Shown here piece by piece: positions 52,927 through 62,318 of a DNA stretch of 64,000 bases. This DNA is from Bradyrhizobium sp. LTSP849 (GTDB lineage: Bacteria > Pseudomonadota > Alphaproteobacteria > Rhizobiales > Xanthobacteraceae): contig NZ_JYMR01000018.1 of NCBI RefSeq assembly GCF_000938255.1, forward strand, positions 197,001 through 261,000. Direction: 5' to 3'. How positions within the stretch are numbered: the stretch's first letter is position 1; each line of letters starts with the position of its first letter. The notes under the pieces are model-generated. The model worked only from the letters and a program-made list of their open reading frames with translations. It made no database searches and was not told the DNA's origin. Position numbers and translations under genes: made by a program.

Positions 52927-54588
52927 ATGAAGAACAAGATCACCGGCCGCTCCGCTTTTCTTGCGCTGCTCAAGGACGAGGGCATCACGCATCTGTTCGG
53001 CAATCCCGGCACCACCGAACTGCCGATCATGCATGCGCTGAAGGACCATCCCGACCTCACCTATGTGATGGCGATGCAGGAGAGCCTGGTGGTCGCGATC
53101 GCCGATGGCTACAGCCGCGCTTCCGGAAAGCTCGTCGCCTGCAACGTCCATGTCGCGCCTGGCCTCGGCAACGCGATGGGCTCGCTCTACAACGCTCAGT
53201 TCACGGGCACGCCGATGATTTTGACCGCAGGCCAGCAGGAGCAGGGCCACGGTCTGATGGAGCCGGTGCTCTATGGCCCGCTGGTGCGCATGGCCGAGCC
53301 GTTGGTGAAATGGGCGGTCGAGGTGACGCGGCTGGAGGACCTGCCGCGCATCGTGCGTCGCGCCGCCAAGGTCGCGATGACGCCGCCGACCGGGCCGGTG
53401 TTCATTTCGCTGCCCGGCGATATCCTCAACAGCGAGGCCGGCATCGATCTCGGCCGCTCTACCCGGATCGATGCGCGCACGAAACCATCCGACGAGGCAC
53501 TGAAGGCATTTGCCGCGCGGCTGCTGAAGGCCGAGCGTCCTGTGATCGTCACCATGGACGAGGTGGTCAAGAGCGACGCGTTGAAGGAGGCGGCTGAGCT
53601 TGCGGAGCTGCTGGGCGCAGCCGCCTATCAGTCCTCCACCCCTTATGGCTCGCACTTCCTCTCGGAGAGCCCGAGCTTCGTCGGCTCGCTGGCGCGGGTG
53701 CAGAAGATCGCGCGCGATACGCTCGCACCCTACGATCTCCTGATCGCGCTCGGCGGCGATCCGCTGCGGATGTCGGTTTATAGTGAGGTCGATGCGCTGC
53801 CAGATGGCCTCGGCATCGTGCAGGTCGGCCTGGTCGATTGGGAGATCGCGAAGAATTATGGTGCTGAGATCGCGCTGAAGGCGGATGTGAAGGAGACGCT
53901 GCGCGCGCTGATCCCGGTGCTGAAGGAAATGGGCGGTGCTGCATTGGCGCAACGCGCCAAACAACGTCTCGCCGAACTCGCGCCGAAGAACTGGACCGCG
54001 CGGCGCGCCGCGCTGGTCGAGCAGATCGGCAAGAGCGCCGGTCGCTCGCCGATCGATCCGGACTTCCTCGTGCTGCAAATGGTCGAGGCCATGCCCGACA
54101 ACGCCATCCTCGTCGATGAAGGCCTCACCTCCAGCCGCCAGATCACCGCACTGCGCGCCCATCGCGACCGCTACGGCTATCACGGCCTTGCGTCCGGCGG
54201 CATCGGCTGGGGCCTGCCGGCCTCCGTCGGCGCCAGCATCGCCAATCCGGATCGCCCCGTCGTGTGCTTCTCCGGCGACGGCAGCGCGATGTATTCGATC
54301 CAGTCGCTGTGGACGGCGGCGCATCACAAGCTGCCGCTCAATGTCGTCATCGCCAACAACGGCGGCTACCGCATCATCAAGCAGCGCCTGCTCGCCTTCC
54401 ATGGTGACGACAATTATGTCGGCATGGATTTTGTCGATCCGCCGGTGGACTTTGCGGGAGTCGCGAAGGCGCTGGGGTGTGAGGCGATCAAGGTCAGCGA
54501 TCCCCGCGAGCTGAAGGCGACGCTGTCGTCGGCGTTCAACCGGCCGGGGACCAAGCTGATCGAGGTAATGGTGGACGGGAAGGTGTAG
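52927..54588 (+). CDS. Thiamine-diphosphate enzyme, benzoylformate decarboxylase-like
   Basis: The 553-residue protein belongs to the ALS/benzoylformate decarboxylase group. The N-terminal PYR domain has LFGNPGTTELP, where the Ser26 of benzoylformate decarboxylase is Thr29, then Glu52 (MAMQESLV) for cofactor activation and His75 (NVHVAPG). A C-terminal PP domain carries GDGSAMYSIQSLWTAAHH and NNGGYRI for Mg-ThDP. It decarboxylates or ligates 2-oxo acids. ATG 52927 has GGAGGAAAT before it. It stands between a GFA-like gene and a repeat. Confidence 0.9.
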   Translation: MKNKITGRSAFLALLKDEGITHLFGNPGTTELPIMHALKDHPDLTYVMAMQESLVVAIADGYSRASGKLVACNVHVAPGLGNAMGSLYNAQFTGTPMILTAGQQEQGHGLMEPVLYGPLVRMAEPLVKWAVEVTRLEDLPRIVRRAAKVAMTPPTGPVFISLPGDILNSEAGIDLGRSTRIDARTKPSDEALKAFAARLLKAERPVIVTMDEVVKSDALKEAAELAELLGAAAYQSSTPYGSHFLSESPSFVGSLARVQKIARDTLAPYDLLIALGGDPLRMSVYSEVDALPDGLGIVQVGLVDWEIAKNYGAEIALKADVKETLRALIPVLKEMGGAALAQRAKQRLAELAPKNWTARRAALVEQIGKSAGRSPIDPDFLVLQMVEAMPDNAILVDEGLTSSRQITALRAHRDRYGYHGLASGGIGWGLPASVGASIANPDRPVVCFSGDGSAMYSIQSLWTAAHHKLPLNVVIANNGGYRIIKQRLLAFHGDDNYVGMDFVDPPVDFAGVAKALGCEAIKVSDPRELKATLSSAFNRPGTKLIEVMVDGKV

Positions 54589-54606
54589 CCACAAAGCTTC
54601 CCCATC

Positions 54607-54733
54607 GTCGTCCCGGCGAAGGCCGGGACCCATACCGCGTGATCTATCGATCGTGGGTGGTGCTAGTCCCGAACGACCAGTCTTCGCCAAATTACTCCCT
54701 GGGGTTATGGGTCCCGGCCTTCGCCGGGACGAC
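54607..54733. repeat. 127-bp inverted repeat, copy B
   Basis: It has the same length, outer arms (GTCGTCCCGGCGAAGGCCGG and its complement) and most of the interior as the element at 8532-8658. It lies between the ThDP-enzyme gene and the convergent monooxygenase gene. Confidence 0.9.
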
Positions 54734-54775
54734 ACCGAAGGTGGGGTGCGACCTCCCGCAAAAATTAAGGCCGCT

Positions 54776-56155
54776 CTACCCCTTCGCCCCCACCCGATAC
54801 CCCGCCGCCGGATGCGGCCCATCGAGCCTTGCCCGGCCTGCGCCGAACAACTTCTCCCGCAGGGTGCCTTTGGCATATTCCGGCTTGTACCGGCCACGCC
54901 GCGTCAGCTCCGGCACCAGCATGTCGGCGATGTCCTCGAAATCGCCGGGCGAGATCGCAAACGCGATATTGAGGCCGTCGACATCGGTTGCCTCGAACCA
55001 GTCCTCGATCTTGTCAGCGACGCTTTCCGGCGTGCCGACCACGACCGGCCCTGCGCCGCCGACGCCGACATGCTCGATGACGTCGCGCACGGTCCAGACG
55101 CGGTCGGGATCGGCGCGGGTGACGTTGTCCATGGCACTGCGTCCGGCGTCGTTCTGGACGTGACGCACCTGCTGGTCGAGGTCGTAGCCGGAGAAGTCGA
55201 CGCCGGTCCATCCCGACATCAGTGCCAGCGCGCCCTCGGGACTGATGTGGCGGCGATAGTCGGCGTATTTCTCTTTCGCCTCGGCTTCCGTTCGTCCGAG
55301 GATGATCGTCATCATCGAGAACATCAGAATTTCGGCGGGGTTGCGGCCGAGCGCAGCGGCCTCCTGGCGGATCGCGGAGACGCGCGGCGCGATCACCTTG
55401 GCCGACGGTCCCGACATGAACACGCATTCGGCATGCTTGGCCGCGAACTGCCGTCCGCGCGGGGAGGTGCCGGCCTGATACAGCACGGGTGTCCGCTGCG
55501 GCGACGGCTCGCTCAAATGAATGGTGTTGTTGATGCGGTAGTTCGCGCCCTCATGATTGACGCGATGAACTTTTGTGGGATCGGTGAAGATGCCGCTCTT
55601 GCGGTCACGCACCACCGCGCCGTCCTCCCAGCTCCCTTCCCAGAGCTTGTAGACCACCTCCATATATTCGTCCGCGACGTCGTAGCGGTCGTCATGCCCG
55701 GTCTGCTTCTCCTTGCCGGCGCCGCGTGCGGCACTGTCGAGATAGCCGGTGACGACGTTCCAGCCGATCCGGCCCTCGGTGAGATGATCCAGCGTCGACA
55801 TCCGCCGCGCGAACGGATAGGGCGGCTCGAACGAGAGATTGCTGGTGACGCCGAAGCCGAGATTTTGCGTCACCGCCGCCATGGCGGAGAGCAGCAGCAG
55901 CGGCTCGTTCGACGGCGTCTGTGCTGCATTGCGCAAGGCTGCGTCAGGGCTGTTGCCATAGACGTCGTAGACCCCAAGCACGTCGGCGAGGAACAGCCCG
56001 TCGAAACGGCCGCGCTCCAGCGTCTTGGCGAGATCGATCCAGTAGGGCAGGCGGTTATATTCGGCGGTGCGGTCGCGCGGATGGGTCCACAGCCCCGGTG
56101 ACTGGTGCGCGACGCAATTCATCGCAAACGCGTTGAGCCTGATCTGCTTAGCCAT
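54776..56155 (-). CDS. FMN-dependent monooxygenase, NtaA/SnaA/DszA family
   Basis: The 459-residue luciferase-like barrel has the family start RLNAFAMNCVAHQSPGLW and FDGLFLADVLGVYD, then NLGFGVTSNLSFEPPYPFAR and GRIGWNVVTGYLDSAARGA. YQAGTSPRGRQFAAKHAECVF is also family-typical. These enzymes use FMNH2 from a separate reductase to oxidise sulfur or amine compounds such as dibenzothiophene sulfone or nitrilotriacetate. No reductase gene is adjacent. ATG 56155 gives MAKQIRLNAFA. It is divergent from the M20 peptidase gene. Confidence 0.93.
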   Translation of the reverse strand: MAKQIRLNAFAMNCVAHQSPGLWTHPRDRTAEYNRLPYWIDLAKTLERGRFDGLFLADVLGVYDVYGNSPDAALRNAAQTPSNEPLLLLSAMAAVTQNLGFGVTSNLSFEPPYPFARRMSTLDHLTEGRIGWNVVTGYLDSAARGAGKEKQTGHDDRYDVADEYMEVVYKLWEGSWEDGAVVRDRKSGIFTDPTKVHRVNHEGANYRINNTIHLSEPSPQRTPVLYQAGTSPRGRQFAAKHAECVFMSGPSAKVIAPRVSAIRQEAAALGRNPAEILMFSMMTIILGRTEAEAKEKYADYRRHISPEGALALMSGWTGVDFSGYDLDQQVRHVQNDAGRSAMDNVTRADPDRVWTVRDVIEHVGVGGAGPVVVGTPESVADKIEDWFEATDVDGLNIAFAISPGDFEDIADMLVPELTRRGRYKPEYAKGTLREKLFGAGRARLDGPHPAAGYRVGAKG

Positions 56156-56407
56156 GCTGGTCCCCCGGCGCCCTGTACTGAGCGCTCTTCGAATGATAGA
56201 TGTGCGCCCGAACTTGGCGAAGTTCTTGCATATAGCGCGACATTGGCAAGGCCAAAATCAGTGGGCTCTGGCCCTTGGCAAGCCAATCTCAAGAGAGCAA
56301 GAACGAAATCCCAAGAACGATCTAAAGAACCATCCAAGTCCCCGCCACTTTCGATGGCCAGTGTAGCCCGCTACGCTCCCCGCCTCGAGACCTTGAAAAC
56401 GAAAACA

Positions 56408-57805
56408 ATGACCAGAGCCGACGCCATCGCCCGCGCCCGGGACGACTTCAAATCCGGTGCGTTCCTCGCTGAACTCGACCGCCGCGTCGCCTACCGGACC
56501 GAGAGCCAGAATCCGTCGCGCGGCGCCGAGCTGCGAGGGTATCTGGAACAGGAGATGGTGCCGGCCTTCGCCGCGCTCGATTTTGCCAGCCGCCTGGTCG
56601 AATCCCCGAGTGGCAAGGCGCCGTTCCTGTTCGCCGAGCATCACGAAAGTGAGACGGCGCCGACCGTGCTGATCTACGGTCATGGCGACGTCGTCGATGG
56701 CATGGAAGGCGAATGGCGCGACGGCCGCGATCCCTGGCGCACGACGGCGTCAGGCAATCGCCTCTACGGCCGCGGCACCGCCGACAACAAGGGCCAGCAC
56801 AGCATCAACATGGCGGCGCTTCGCGCGGTGCGCGAGGCCCGTGGCGGTAAGCTCGGCTTCAACGCCAAATTCATCGTCGAGATGGGCGAGGAGATCGGTT
56901 CGCCAGATCTCGGCAAGGTCTGCGATCTCAATCGCGACGCGCTCAAGGCCGATCTGTTCATGGCCTCTGATGGACCGCGTCTGTCCGCGGATCGTCCCAC
57001 GCTGTTCCTCGGCTGCCGTGGCGGCATCCGCATCCATCTCGATGTGAATTTGCGCGACGGCGGGCACCATTCCGGCAATTGGGGCGGCGTGCTCGCCAAT
57101 CCCGCGACCATTCTGGTCAACGCCATCTCTACGTTGGTCGATGGCCACGGTCGCCTCCGGCTCGACGCGCTGAAGCCGCCGCGGCTCACCAATCAGATCA
57201 AGAGCTATCTCGCCGATGTGCAGGTGGTGCCGACTGAGGACGAGCCCGCGCTCGCGGAGAACTGGGGCGAGGACGGTCTGTCGGCTGCCGAGCGGCTCTA
57301 TGCCTGGAACACGCTGGAAGTGCTGGCGATGTCGTCAGGCAATATCGAGAAGCCGGCCAACGCCATTCCCGGCCACGCCAATGCCGTGCTGCAATTGCGT
57401 TTCGTGGTCGGCACCAAGGTCGAGGGCCTGATCGAAGCCGTCCGCGCGCATCTGGTGCAAAAGGGATTTCCGATGGTCGAGGTGCGGGCGGCGCAGAGCT
57501 TTGCCGCCTCGCGTACCGATTTCGACAGCCCCTGGATCAAATGGGCGGCGGGTTCGGTGCAGGAAACCACGGGCAAGGCGCCGGCCGTGCTTCCGAACTT
57601 CGGCGGCTCACTGCCCAATGACGTGTTTTCCGAGATCCTGGGCCTGCCGACGATCTGGGTCCCGCACTCCTATCCCGGTTGCTCCCAGCATGCGCCCAAT
57701 GAGCACATCCTGCTGCCTTTGACAGAAGAGGCCTTGACGGTGATGGCCGGCCTGTTCTGGGATCTCGGCGAATTGCCAGGACCGCTGAAAAGACCGCTGG
57801 CCTGA
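56408..57805 (+). CDS. M20-family metallopeptidase
   Basis: The 465-residue enzyme has the two-zinc site of the M20 family: His and Asp in YGHGDVVDG, Asp in GRGTADNKGQH, Glu-Glu in EMGEEIGSPDL, Asp in FMASDGPRL, and a late His (LPNEHI region, HAPNEHILL). A dimerisation domain lies between. It removes amino acids or acyl groups from short peptides in the cytosol. I start at ATG 56408 (MTRADAIARARDD); the in-frame ATG at 56354 is possible, and neither has a strong SD. A Glt-type importer follows, so the peptidase may feed the same amino-acid pool. Confidence 0.9.
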   Translation: MTRADAIARARDDFKSGAFLAELDRRVAYRTESQNPSRGAELRGYLEQEMVPAFAALDFASRLVESPSGKAPFLFAEHHESETAPTVLIYGHGDVVDGMEGEWRDGRDPWRTTASGNRLYGRGTADNKGQHSINMAALRAVREARGGKLGFNAKFIVEMGEEIGSPDLGKVCDLNRDALKADLFMASDGPRLSADRPTLFLGCRGGIRIHLDVNLRDGGHHSGNWGGVLANPATILVNAISTLVDGHGRLRLDALKPPRLTNQIKSYLADVQVVPTEDEPALAENWGEDGLSAAERLYAWNTLEVLAMSSGNIEKPANAIPGHANAVLQLRFVVGTKVEGLIEAVRAHLVQKGFPMVEVRAAQSFAASRTDFDSPWIKWAAGSVQETTGKAPAVLPNFGGSLPNDVFSEILGLPTIWVPHSYPGCSQHAPNEHILLPLTEEALTVMAGLFWDLGELPGPLKRPLA

Positions 57806-57903
57806 GCCCATCAACCTGAGACGCGATCCAGCCAAAAGTCACATTCTAATCCGGTCTGATTTGTGCTTGCATCCGGCCGCATCATCCTGAAAGGGGAGAA
57901 AAC

Positions 57904-58815
57904 GTGAAACATTTCCGTCACATCGGCCTCGCGCTCGTCGCGACCTTTGCCGTGAGCCAGGCTGGGGCCGAAGAGCTCACCGGCACGCTGAAGAACATCA
58001 AGGACACCGGTGCCATCACGCTGGGCTTCCGCGATTCCTCCATCCCGTTCTCCTATCTCGACGACAATCAGAAGCCGGTCGGGTTCGCGATGGACATCTG
58101 CTACAAGATCGTCGACGCCGTGAAGAAGGAGCTCAAGCTCGACAAGCTCGAGGTGAAGCTCAACCCGGTGACCTCGGCGACCCGCATCCCGCTGATGGCG
58201 AACGGCACGATCGACCTCGAATGCGGCTCGACCACCAACAATGTCGAGCGTCAGAAGCAGGTCGCCTTCACCAACACCCACTACCTGACCGCGAGCCGCT
58301 ACGTCTTCAAGAAGTCGAGCGGCATCAAGTCGATCGACGACCTCAAGGGCAAGACGGTGGTCTCCACCGCCGGCACCACCAACATCAAGCAGCTCACCGA
58401 AGCCAACGTCGCGAAAAGCCTCGGCGCCAACATCATCCCGGCCAAGGACCACGCCGAAGCCTTCCTGATGGTCGAGACCGACCGCGCGGTGGCCTTCGTG
58501 ATGGATGACGTTTTGCTGGCCAGCCTCGTCGCCGGCTCGAAGTCGCCGGATGACTACGTCATCTCCAAGGATGCGTTCTCCAAGCCCGAGCCCTACGGCA
58601 TCATGCTGCGCAGGGACGACGCGCCGTTCAAGAAGGTGGTCGATGCGGCGACCGCTGCGGTCTACACCTCCGGCGAGGCCCAGAAGATCTACGACAAGTG
58701 GTTCACCGCCAAGATCCCGCCGAAGGGCCTCAACCTCAACACGCCGATTTCGGCCGAGCTGAAGAACGAGTTCGCAAAGCCCTCGGACTCGCCGAATCCG
58801 GACGACTATAAGTAA
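57904..58815 (+). CDS. gltI: Glutamate/aspartate ABC transporter substrate-binding protein
   Basis: The 303-residue periplasmic protein has a signal peptide (MKHFRHIGLALVATFAVSQA, cleaved near AGAEE). The mature part is a type II binding fold: ITLGFRDSSIPFSYLDDNQK, then GFAMDICYKIVDAVKKEL and LECGSTTNNVERQKQVAFT. These match GltI of E. coli. It captures acidic amino acids, perhaps also glutamine. GAAAGGGGAGAAAAC precedes ATG 57904. It heads a four-gene gltIJKL-type operon on the plus strand. Confidence 0.95.
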   Translation: MKHFRHIGLALVATFAVSQAGAEELTGTLKNIKDTGAITLGFRDSSIPFSYLDDNQKPVGFAMDICYKIVDAVKKELKLDKLEVKLNPVTSATRIPLMANGTIDLECGSTTNNVERQKQVAFTNTHYLTASRYVFKKSSGIKSIDDLKGKTVVSTAGTTNIKQLTEANVAKSLGANIIPAKDHAEAFLMVETDRAVAFVMDDVLLASLVAGSKSPDDYVISKDAFSKPEPYGIMLRRDDAPFKKVVDAATAAVYTSGEAQKIYDKWFTAKIPPKGLNLNTPISAELKNEFAKPSDSPNPDDYK

Positions 58816-58956
58816 GCCGAGTTGATCGCCTCTCCCCGCTTGCGGGGAGAGGCGGCACATTCCGGCCATTCTGGAGGGAGAGTGGCCGGACATTTGCATA
58901 GGCGCCCAAGACCTCTTTCGAGGCATCTGTGATTGGCGCGTTCGCGCGGGGGACAC

Positions 58957-59688
58957 GTGAACTACCACTGGAACTGGGGAATTTTCTTCGAGCCGAACCC
59001 AATGGGGACCGGCACCTATCTCGACATGCTGTTGTCGGGACTGGCGCTGACCCTGAAGACGGCAGTGCTCGCCTGGATTATCGCGCTGATCTTCGGCTCG
59101 CTTATCGGCGTCATGCGCACGCTGCCCTCCAGGGGCGCCTACTGGTTCGGCTTCTGCTGGGTCGAGTTCTTTCGCAACATGCCGCTGCTGGTGCAGCTGT
59201 TCCTGTGGTTCTTCGTGCTGCCGGAATTGCTGCCGAAATCGGCCGGCACCTGGCTGAAGCAACTGCCGAACGCGCCGTACTGGACGGCTGCGATCGGCAT
59301 TGGCTTTTTCATGTCCGCGCGTGTCGCGGTGCAATTGCAGGCCGGCATCGGCTCGCTGCCGCGTGGGCAGAAGATGGCCGCGACCGCGCTCGGGCTGACC
59401 ACCGTGCAGGGCTATCGCTACGTGCTGCTGCCGATGGCGTTCCGTATCATCCTGCCGCCGCTGACCTCCGAGTTCCTCAACACCATCAAGAACACGGCGG
59501 TCGCTATCACCATCGGCCTGCTCGAACTGACCGGACAGGCGCGCTCAATGCAGGAATTCTCGTTCCAGGTGTTCGAGGCCTTCTCGGCTGCGACCCTCAT
59601 TTATCTCCTCGTCAACGCCGTCGTCGTGACCTCAATGCGCTTCCTCGAGCGCTATGTCGCGATCCCCGGCTACATCACGGGGAGATAG
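58957..59688 (+). CDS. gltJ: Glutamate/aspartate ABC transporter permease GltJ
   Basis: The 243-residue inner-membrane protein starts with GTG at 58957 (MNYHWNWGIFFEPNP), which fits GltJ starts better than a TTG 24 bases upstream. It has the HisM/GlnP fold with SGLALTLKTAVLAWIIALIF and the cytoplasmic EAA-type loop (GQKMAATALGLTTVQGYRYV then LPMAFRIILPP). With GltK it forms the channel for acidic amino acids. The next gene begins 4 bases past its stop. Confidence 0.94.
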   Translation: MNYHWNWGIFFEPNPMGTGTYLDMLLSGLALTLKTAVLAWIIALIFGSLIGVMRTLPSRGAYWFGFCWVEFFRNMPLLVQLFLWFFVLPELLPKSAGTWLKQLPNAPYWTAAIGIGFFMSARVAVQLQAGIGSLPRGQKMAATALGLTTVQGYRYVLLPMAFRIILPPLTSEFLNTIKNTAVAITIGLLELTGQARSMQEFSFQVFEAFSAATLIYLLVNAVVVTSMRFLERYVAIPGYITGR

Positions 59689-59692
59689 CGCC

Positions 59693-60385
59693 ATGTTCAG
59701 CAATTTCGATTTCGGGGTTATCATCCGTGCGTTGCCCTATCTGTTCTACGAGGGCATGAGCTTTACGCTGATGCTGACGGGGCTTGCCGCACTCGGCGGC
59801 CTCATCTTCGGCACGGCGATCGCGCTGATGCGGCTTTCCGGCTACAAGGTGCTCGGACGCATTGCCGGCTTCTATGTCGACTTCATGCGCTCGTTGCCGC
59901 TGGTGCTGGTGATCTTCTGGTTCTATTTCCTGGTGCCCTATATCGGGCAATGGGTGACCGGCGCGTCGCGGCCGATCAGCGTCGGGGCGTTCGCATCCTC
60001 GCTCATCACCTTCATCATGTTCGAGGCGGCGTATTTCTCCGAGATCATGCGCGCCGGCATCCAGTCGATCTCGCGCGGCCAGCCGGCCGCGGCCAACGCA
60101 CTCGGCCTGACCTACGCCCAGACCATGCGCTACGTCGTACTGCCGCAGGCGTTCCGCAACATGCTGCCGGTGCTGATCACGCAAACCATCGTGCTGTTCC
60201 AGGATACTTCGCTGGTCTACGTACTGTCGATCACGGATTTTCTCGGTGCGGCCAGCAAGATCGCGCAGCGTGATGGCCGTCTGGTCGAGATGTATCTGTT
60301 TGCTGCCATCGTCTACTTCACCATCTCCTGTATCGCGTCCTTTGGCGTCCGCCGTCTCCAGGCGCGCATCGCCATCATCCGCTAG
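59693..60385 (+). CDS. gltK: Glutamate/aspartate ABC transporter permease GltK
   Basis: The 230-residue membrane protein starts at ATG 59693, with GGGGAGATAG directly before it. FYEGMSFTLMLTGLAALGGL opens the core domain, and the EAA-like loop is GQPAAANALGLTYAQTMRYV followed by LPQAFRNMLPV. DTSLVYVLSITDFLGAASKI near the end is typical of GltK. It pairs with GltJ in the inner membrane. Confidence 0.94.
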   Translation: MFSNFDFGVIIRALPYLFYEGMSFTLMLTGLAALGGLIFGTAIALMRLSGYKVLGRIAGFYVDFMRSLPLVLVIFWFYFLVPYIGQWVTGASRPISVGAFASSLITFIMFEAAYFSEIMRAGIQSISRGQPAAANALGLTYAQTMRYVVLPQAFRNMLPVLITQTIVLFQDTSLVYVLSITDFLGAASKIAQRDGRLVEMYLFAAIVYFTISCIASFGVRRLQARIAIIR

Positions 60386-60397
60386 AGCAAATCGGTC

Positions 60398-61129
60398 ATG
60401 ATCGAAATCAGCCACGTCGACAAATGGTACAGCCCGACATTCCAGGTGCTGACCGACTGCACCACCAGCGTCACCAAGGGCGAGGTCGTCGTGGTCTGCG
60501 GACCCTCAGGCTCGGGCAAGTCGACGCTGATCAAATGCGTCAACGCGCTGGAGCCGTTCCAGAAAGGCGACATCAGCGTCGACGGCACCAAGGTCAACGA
60601 CCCCAAAACCAATCTGCCGAAACTGCGCTCGCGCGTCGGCATGGTGTTTCAGCACTTCGAGCTGTTTCCGCATCTCAAGATCATCGACAATCTCTGCCTC
60701 GCCCAGCAGAAGGTGCTGGGCCGGTCGTCTGACAAGGCGGTGGCGAAGGCCATGCAACTCCTGGATCGCGTCGGCCTGAAGGAGCAGGCGCAGAAGTTTC
60801 CCGCGCAGCTCTCCGGTGGCCAGCAGCAGCGCGTGGCGATCGCGCGCGCGCTCGCCATGGACCCGATCGTCATGCTGTTCGACGAGCCGACCTCGGCGCT
60901 CGACCCCGAGATGGTGAGCGAGGTGCTCGACGTCATGGTCGACCTCGCCCACGAGGGCATGACCATGATGGTCGTCACCCACGAGATGGGCTTTGCCCGC
61001 AAGGTCGCCAACCGCGTGATCTTCATGGACCGCGGCGAGATCGTCGAGGACGCGCCGAAGGAGGACTTCTTCGGCAAGCCGCGCAGCGACCGCGCGCAGA
61101 AGTTCTTGTCGAAGATTCTGTCGCATTAG
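60398..61129 (+). CDS. gltL: Glutamate/aspartate ABC transporter ATPase GltL
   Basis: The 243-residue ATPase has a complete set of motifs: Walker [15 protein letters not shown]-loop [12 protein letters not shown], signature [15 protein letters not shown], Walker [13 protein letters not shown] and the switch His in VTHEM. It energises GltJK from the cytosol. The start ATG 60398 is 12 bases after gltK. An inverted repeat after the stop may end the operon. Confidence 0.96.
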   Translation: MIEISHVDKWYSPTFQVLTDCTTSVTKGEVVVVCGPSGSGKSTLIKCVNALEPFQKGDISVDGTKVNDPKTNLPKLRSRVGMVFQHFELFPHLKIIDNLCLAQQKVLGRSSDKAVAKAMQLLDRVGLKEQAQKFPAQLSGGQQQRVAIARALAMDPIVMLFDEPTSALDPEMVSEVLDVMVDLAHEGMTMMVVTHEMGFARKVANRVIFMDRGEIVEDAPKEDFFGKPRSDRAQKFLSKILSH

Positions 61130-61136
61130 CCACCGC

Positions 61137-61242
61137 CGTCATCCCGGGGCGCGCGATAGCGCGAGCCCGGGATCCATCGGGCGGCAGGACGCGAGGTGAA
61201 ATGGATTCCGGGCTCGTCGCTTCGCGCCGCCCCGGAATGACG
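61137..61242. repeat. Inverted repeat (CGTCATCCCGGGGCG type)
   Basis: CGTCATCCCGGGGCGCGCGA and the far arm CGCCGCCCCGGAATGACG are near complements. Inner arms GAGCCCGGGATCCAT and ATGGATTCCGGGCTC continue the pairing. It lies between gltL and the transaminase gene and may stop read-through. Confidence 0.82.
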
Positions 61243-61316
61243 GGTTGAGGGTTTCGTGAGCCAAACAAATCCCGTATACGGACAGGCAATTCCCCATTCC
61301 CGCCAGGAGACCTGCC

Positions 61317-62177
61317 TTGGATTCGATCGCCTACGTCAACGGCTCATTCGTCCCGCTCTCGGACGCTAAAATCTCGGTTCTCGATCGCGGCTTCCTGTTC
61401 GCCGACGGTATCTACGAGGTTTCGGCCGTGCTCGACGGCAAGCTGGTCGATAATGCCTCGCATCTGGCGCGGCTGGAGCGTTCGGTCGGCGAGATCAGCT
61501 TGAGGCTGCCGGAGACGGTCGAGCGCATCACCGAGATCCAAAAGGAGCTGATCGCGCGCAACAAGGTCGAGAGCGGCCTGGTCTATCTCCAGGTGACGCG
61601 CGGTGCCGACAAGGGCCGCGACTTCCCCTTCCCCAAGGGCGACGTCAAGTCGAGTCTGGTGATGTTCACGTCCGAGAAGGACATCATCAATGCCGCCTCG
61701 GCCAAGACCGGCATCAACGTCATCACGGTGCCTGACATCCGCTGGGAACGGCGCGACATCAAGAGCGTGGCGCTGCTGGCGCAGGTGCTGGCGAAGCAGG
61801 CTGCTGCCGAAGCCGGTGCGAGCGAGGCCTGGATGCTGGAAGACGGTTACGTCACCGAGGGTGGCTCGTCGTCGGCGTTCATCCTGACCAAGGACGACGT
61901 CATCGTGACGCGGAAAAACTCCAATGCGATTCTGCCGGGCTGCACCCGCAAGGCGGTGATCGCGCTCGCCGAAGAGCGCCAGCTCCGCGTTGAGGAGCGG
62001 TCCTTCACGGTCGCCGAGGCGTTGGCCGCGAAGGAAGCTTTCATCACTTCGGCGTCTTCGTTCGTGCAGCCGGTGGTCGCGCTCGATGGCAAGACCATCG
62101 GCGACGGCAAGCCGGGCCCGATGGCGACGCGGCTGCGCGAGATCTATGTGGAGTTCGCCAAGGCGACGGCGGTCTGA
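61317..62177 (+). CDS. dat: D-amino-acid transaminase
   Basis: The 286-residue PLP enzyme is of fold type IV. It starts with TTG at 61317 (MDSIAYVNGSFVPLSDAKIS), with CAGGAGACC upstream. The PLP Lys is Lys149 (RRDIKSVALLAQV). VTEGGSSSAFI supplies the phosphate-binding region, and the opening SVLDRGFLFADGIYEV is typical of D-amino-acid and branched-chain transaminases. The GSSSAF form and length favour the D-alanine group. It exchanges amino groups between D-amino acids and 2-oxo acids, supplying D-Glu or D-Ala for cell wall. It follows the Glt importer on the same strand. Confidence 0.88.
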   Translation: MDSIAYVNGSFVPLSDAKISVLDRGFLFADGIYEVSAVLDGKLVDNASHLARLERSVGEISLRLPETVERITEIQKELIARNKVESGLVYLQVTRGADKGRDFPFPKGDVKSSLVMFTSEKDIINAASAKTGINVITVPDIRWERRDIKSVALLAQVLAKQAAAEAGASEAWMLEDGYVTEGGSSSAFILTKDDVIVTRKNSNAILPGCTRKAVIALAEERQLRVEERSFTVAEALAAKEAFITSASSFVQPVVALDGKTIGDGKPGPMATRLREIYVEFAKATAV

Positions 62178-62194
62178 GCCATACTCTCAGCTAT

Positions 62195-62289
62195 CGTAGG
62201 GTGGGCAAAGGCGCGCTTGCGCCGTGCCCACGTCTTCTCTCGCGTTTGCTGAAGAAGTGGTGGGCACGCTTCGCTTTGCCCACCCTACG
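62195..62289. repeat. Inverted repeat (CGTAGGGTGGGCAAAG type)
   Basis: The left arm CGTAGGGTGGGCAAAG is an exact complement of the right arm CTTTGCCCACCCTACG. GCGCGCTTGCGCC and the GTGGGCACGC stretch lie inside. Such YbgF-free short palindromes are common between rhizobial genes; this one sits between convergent genes and may serve as a terminator. Confidence 0.88.
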
Positions 62290-62318
62290 AGACTTGGCTG
62301 CAAGGGACGCGCTACCCC

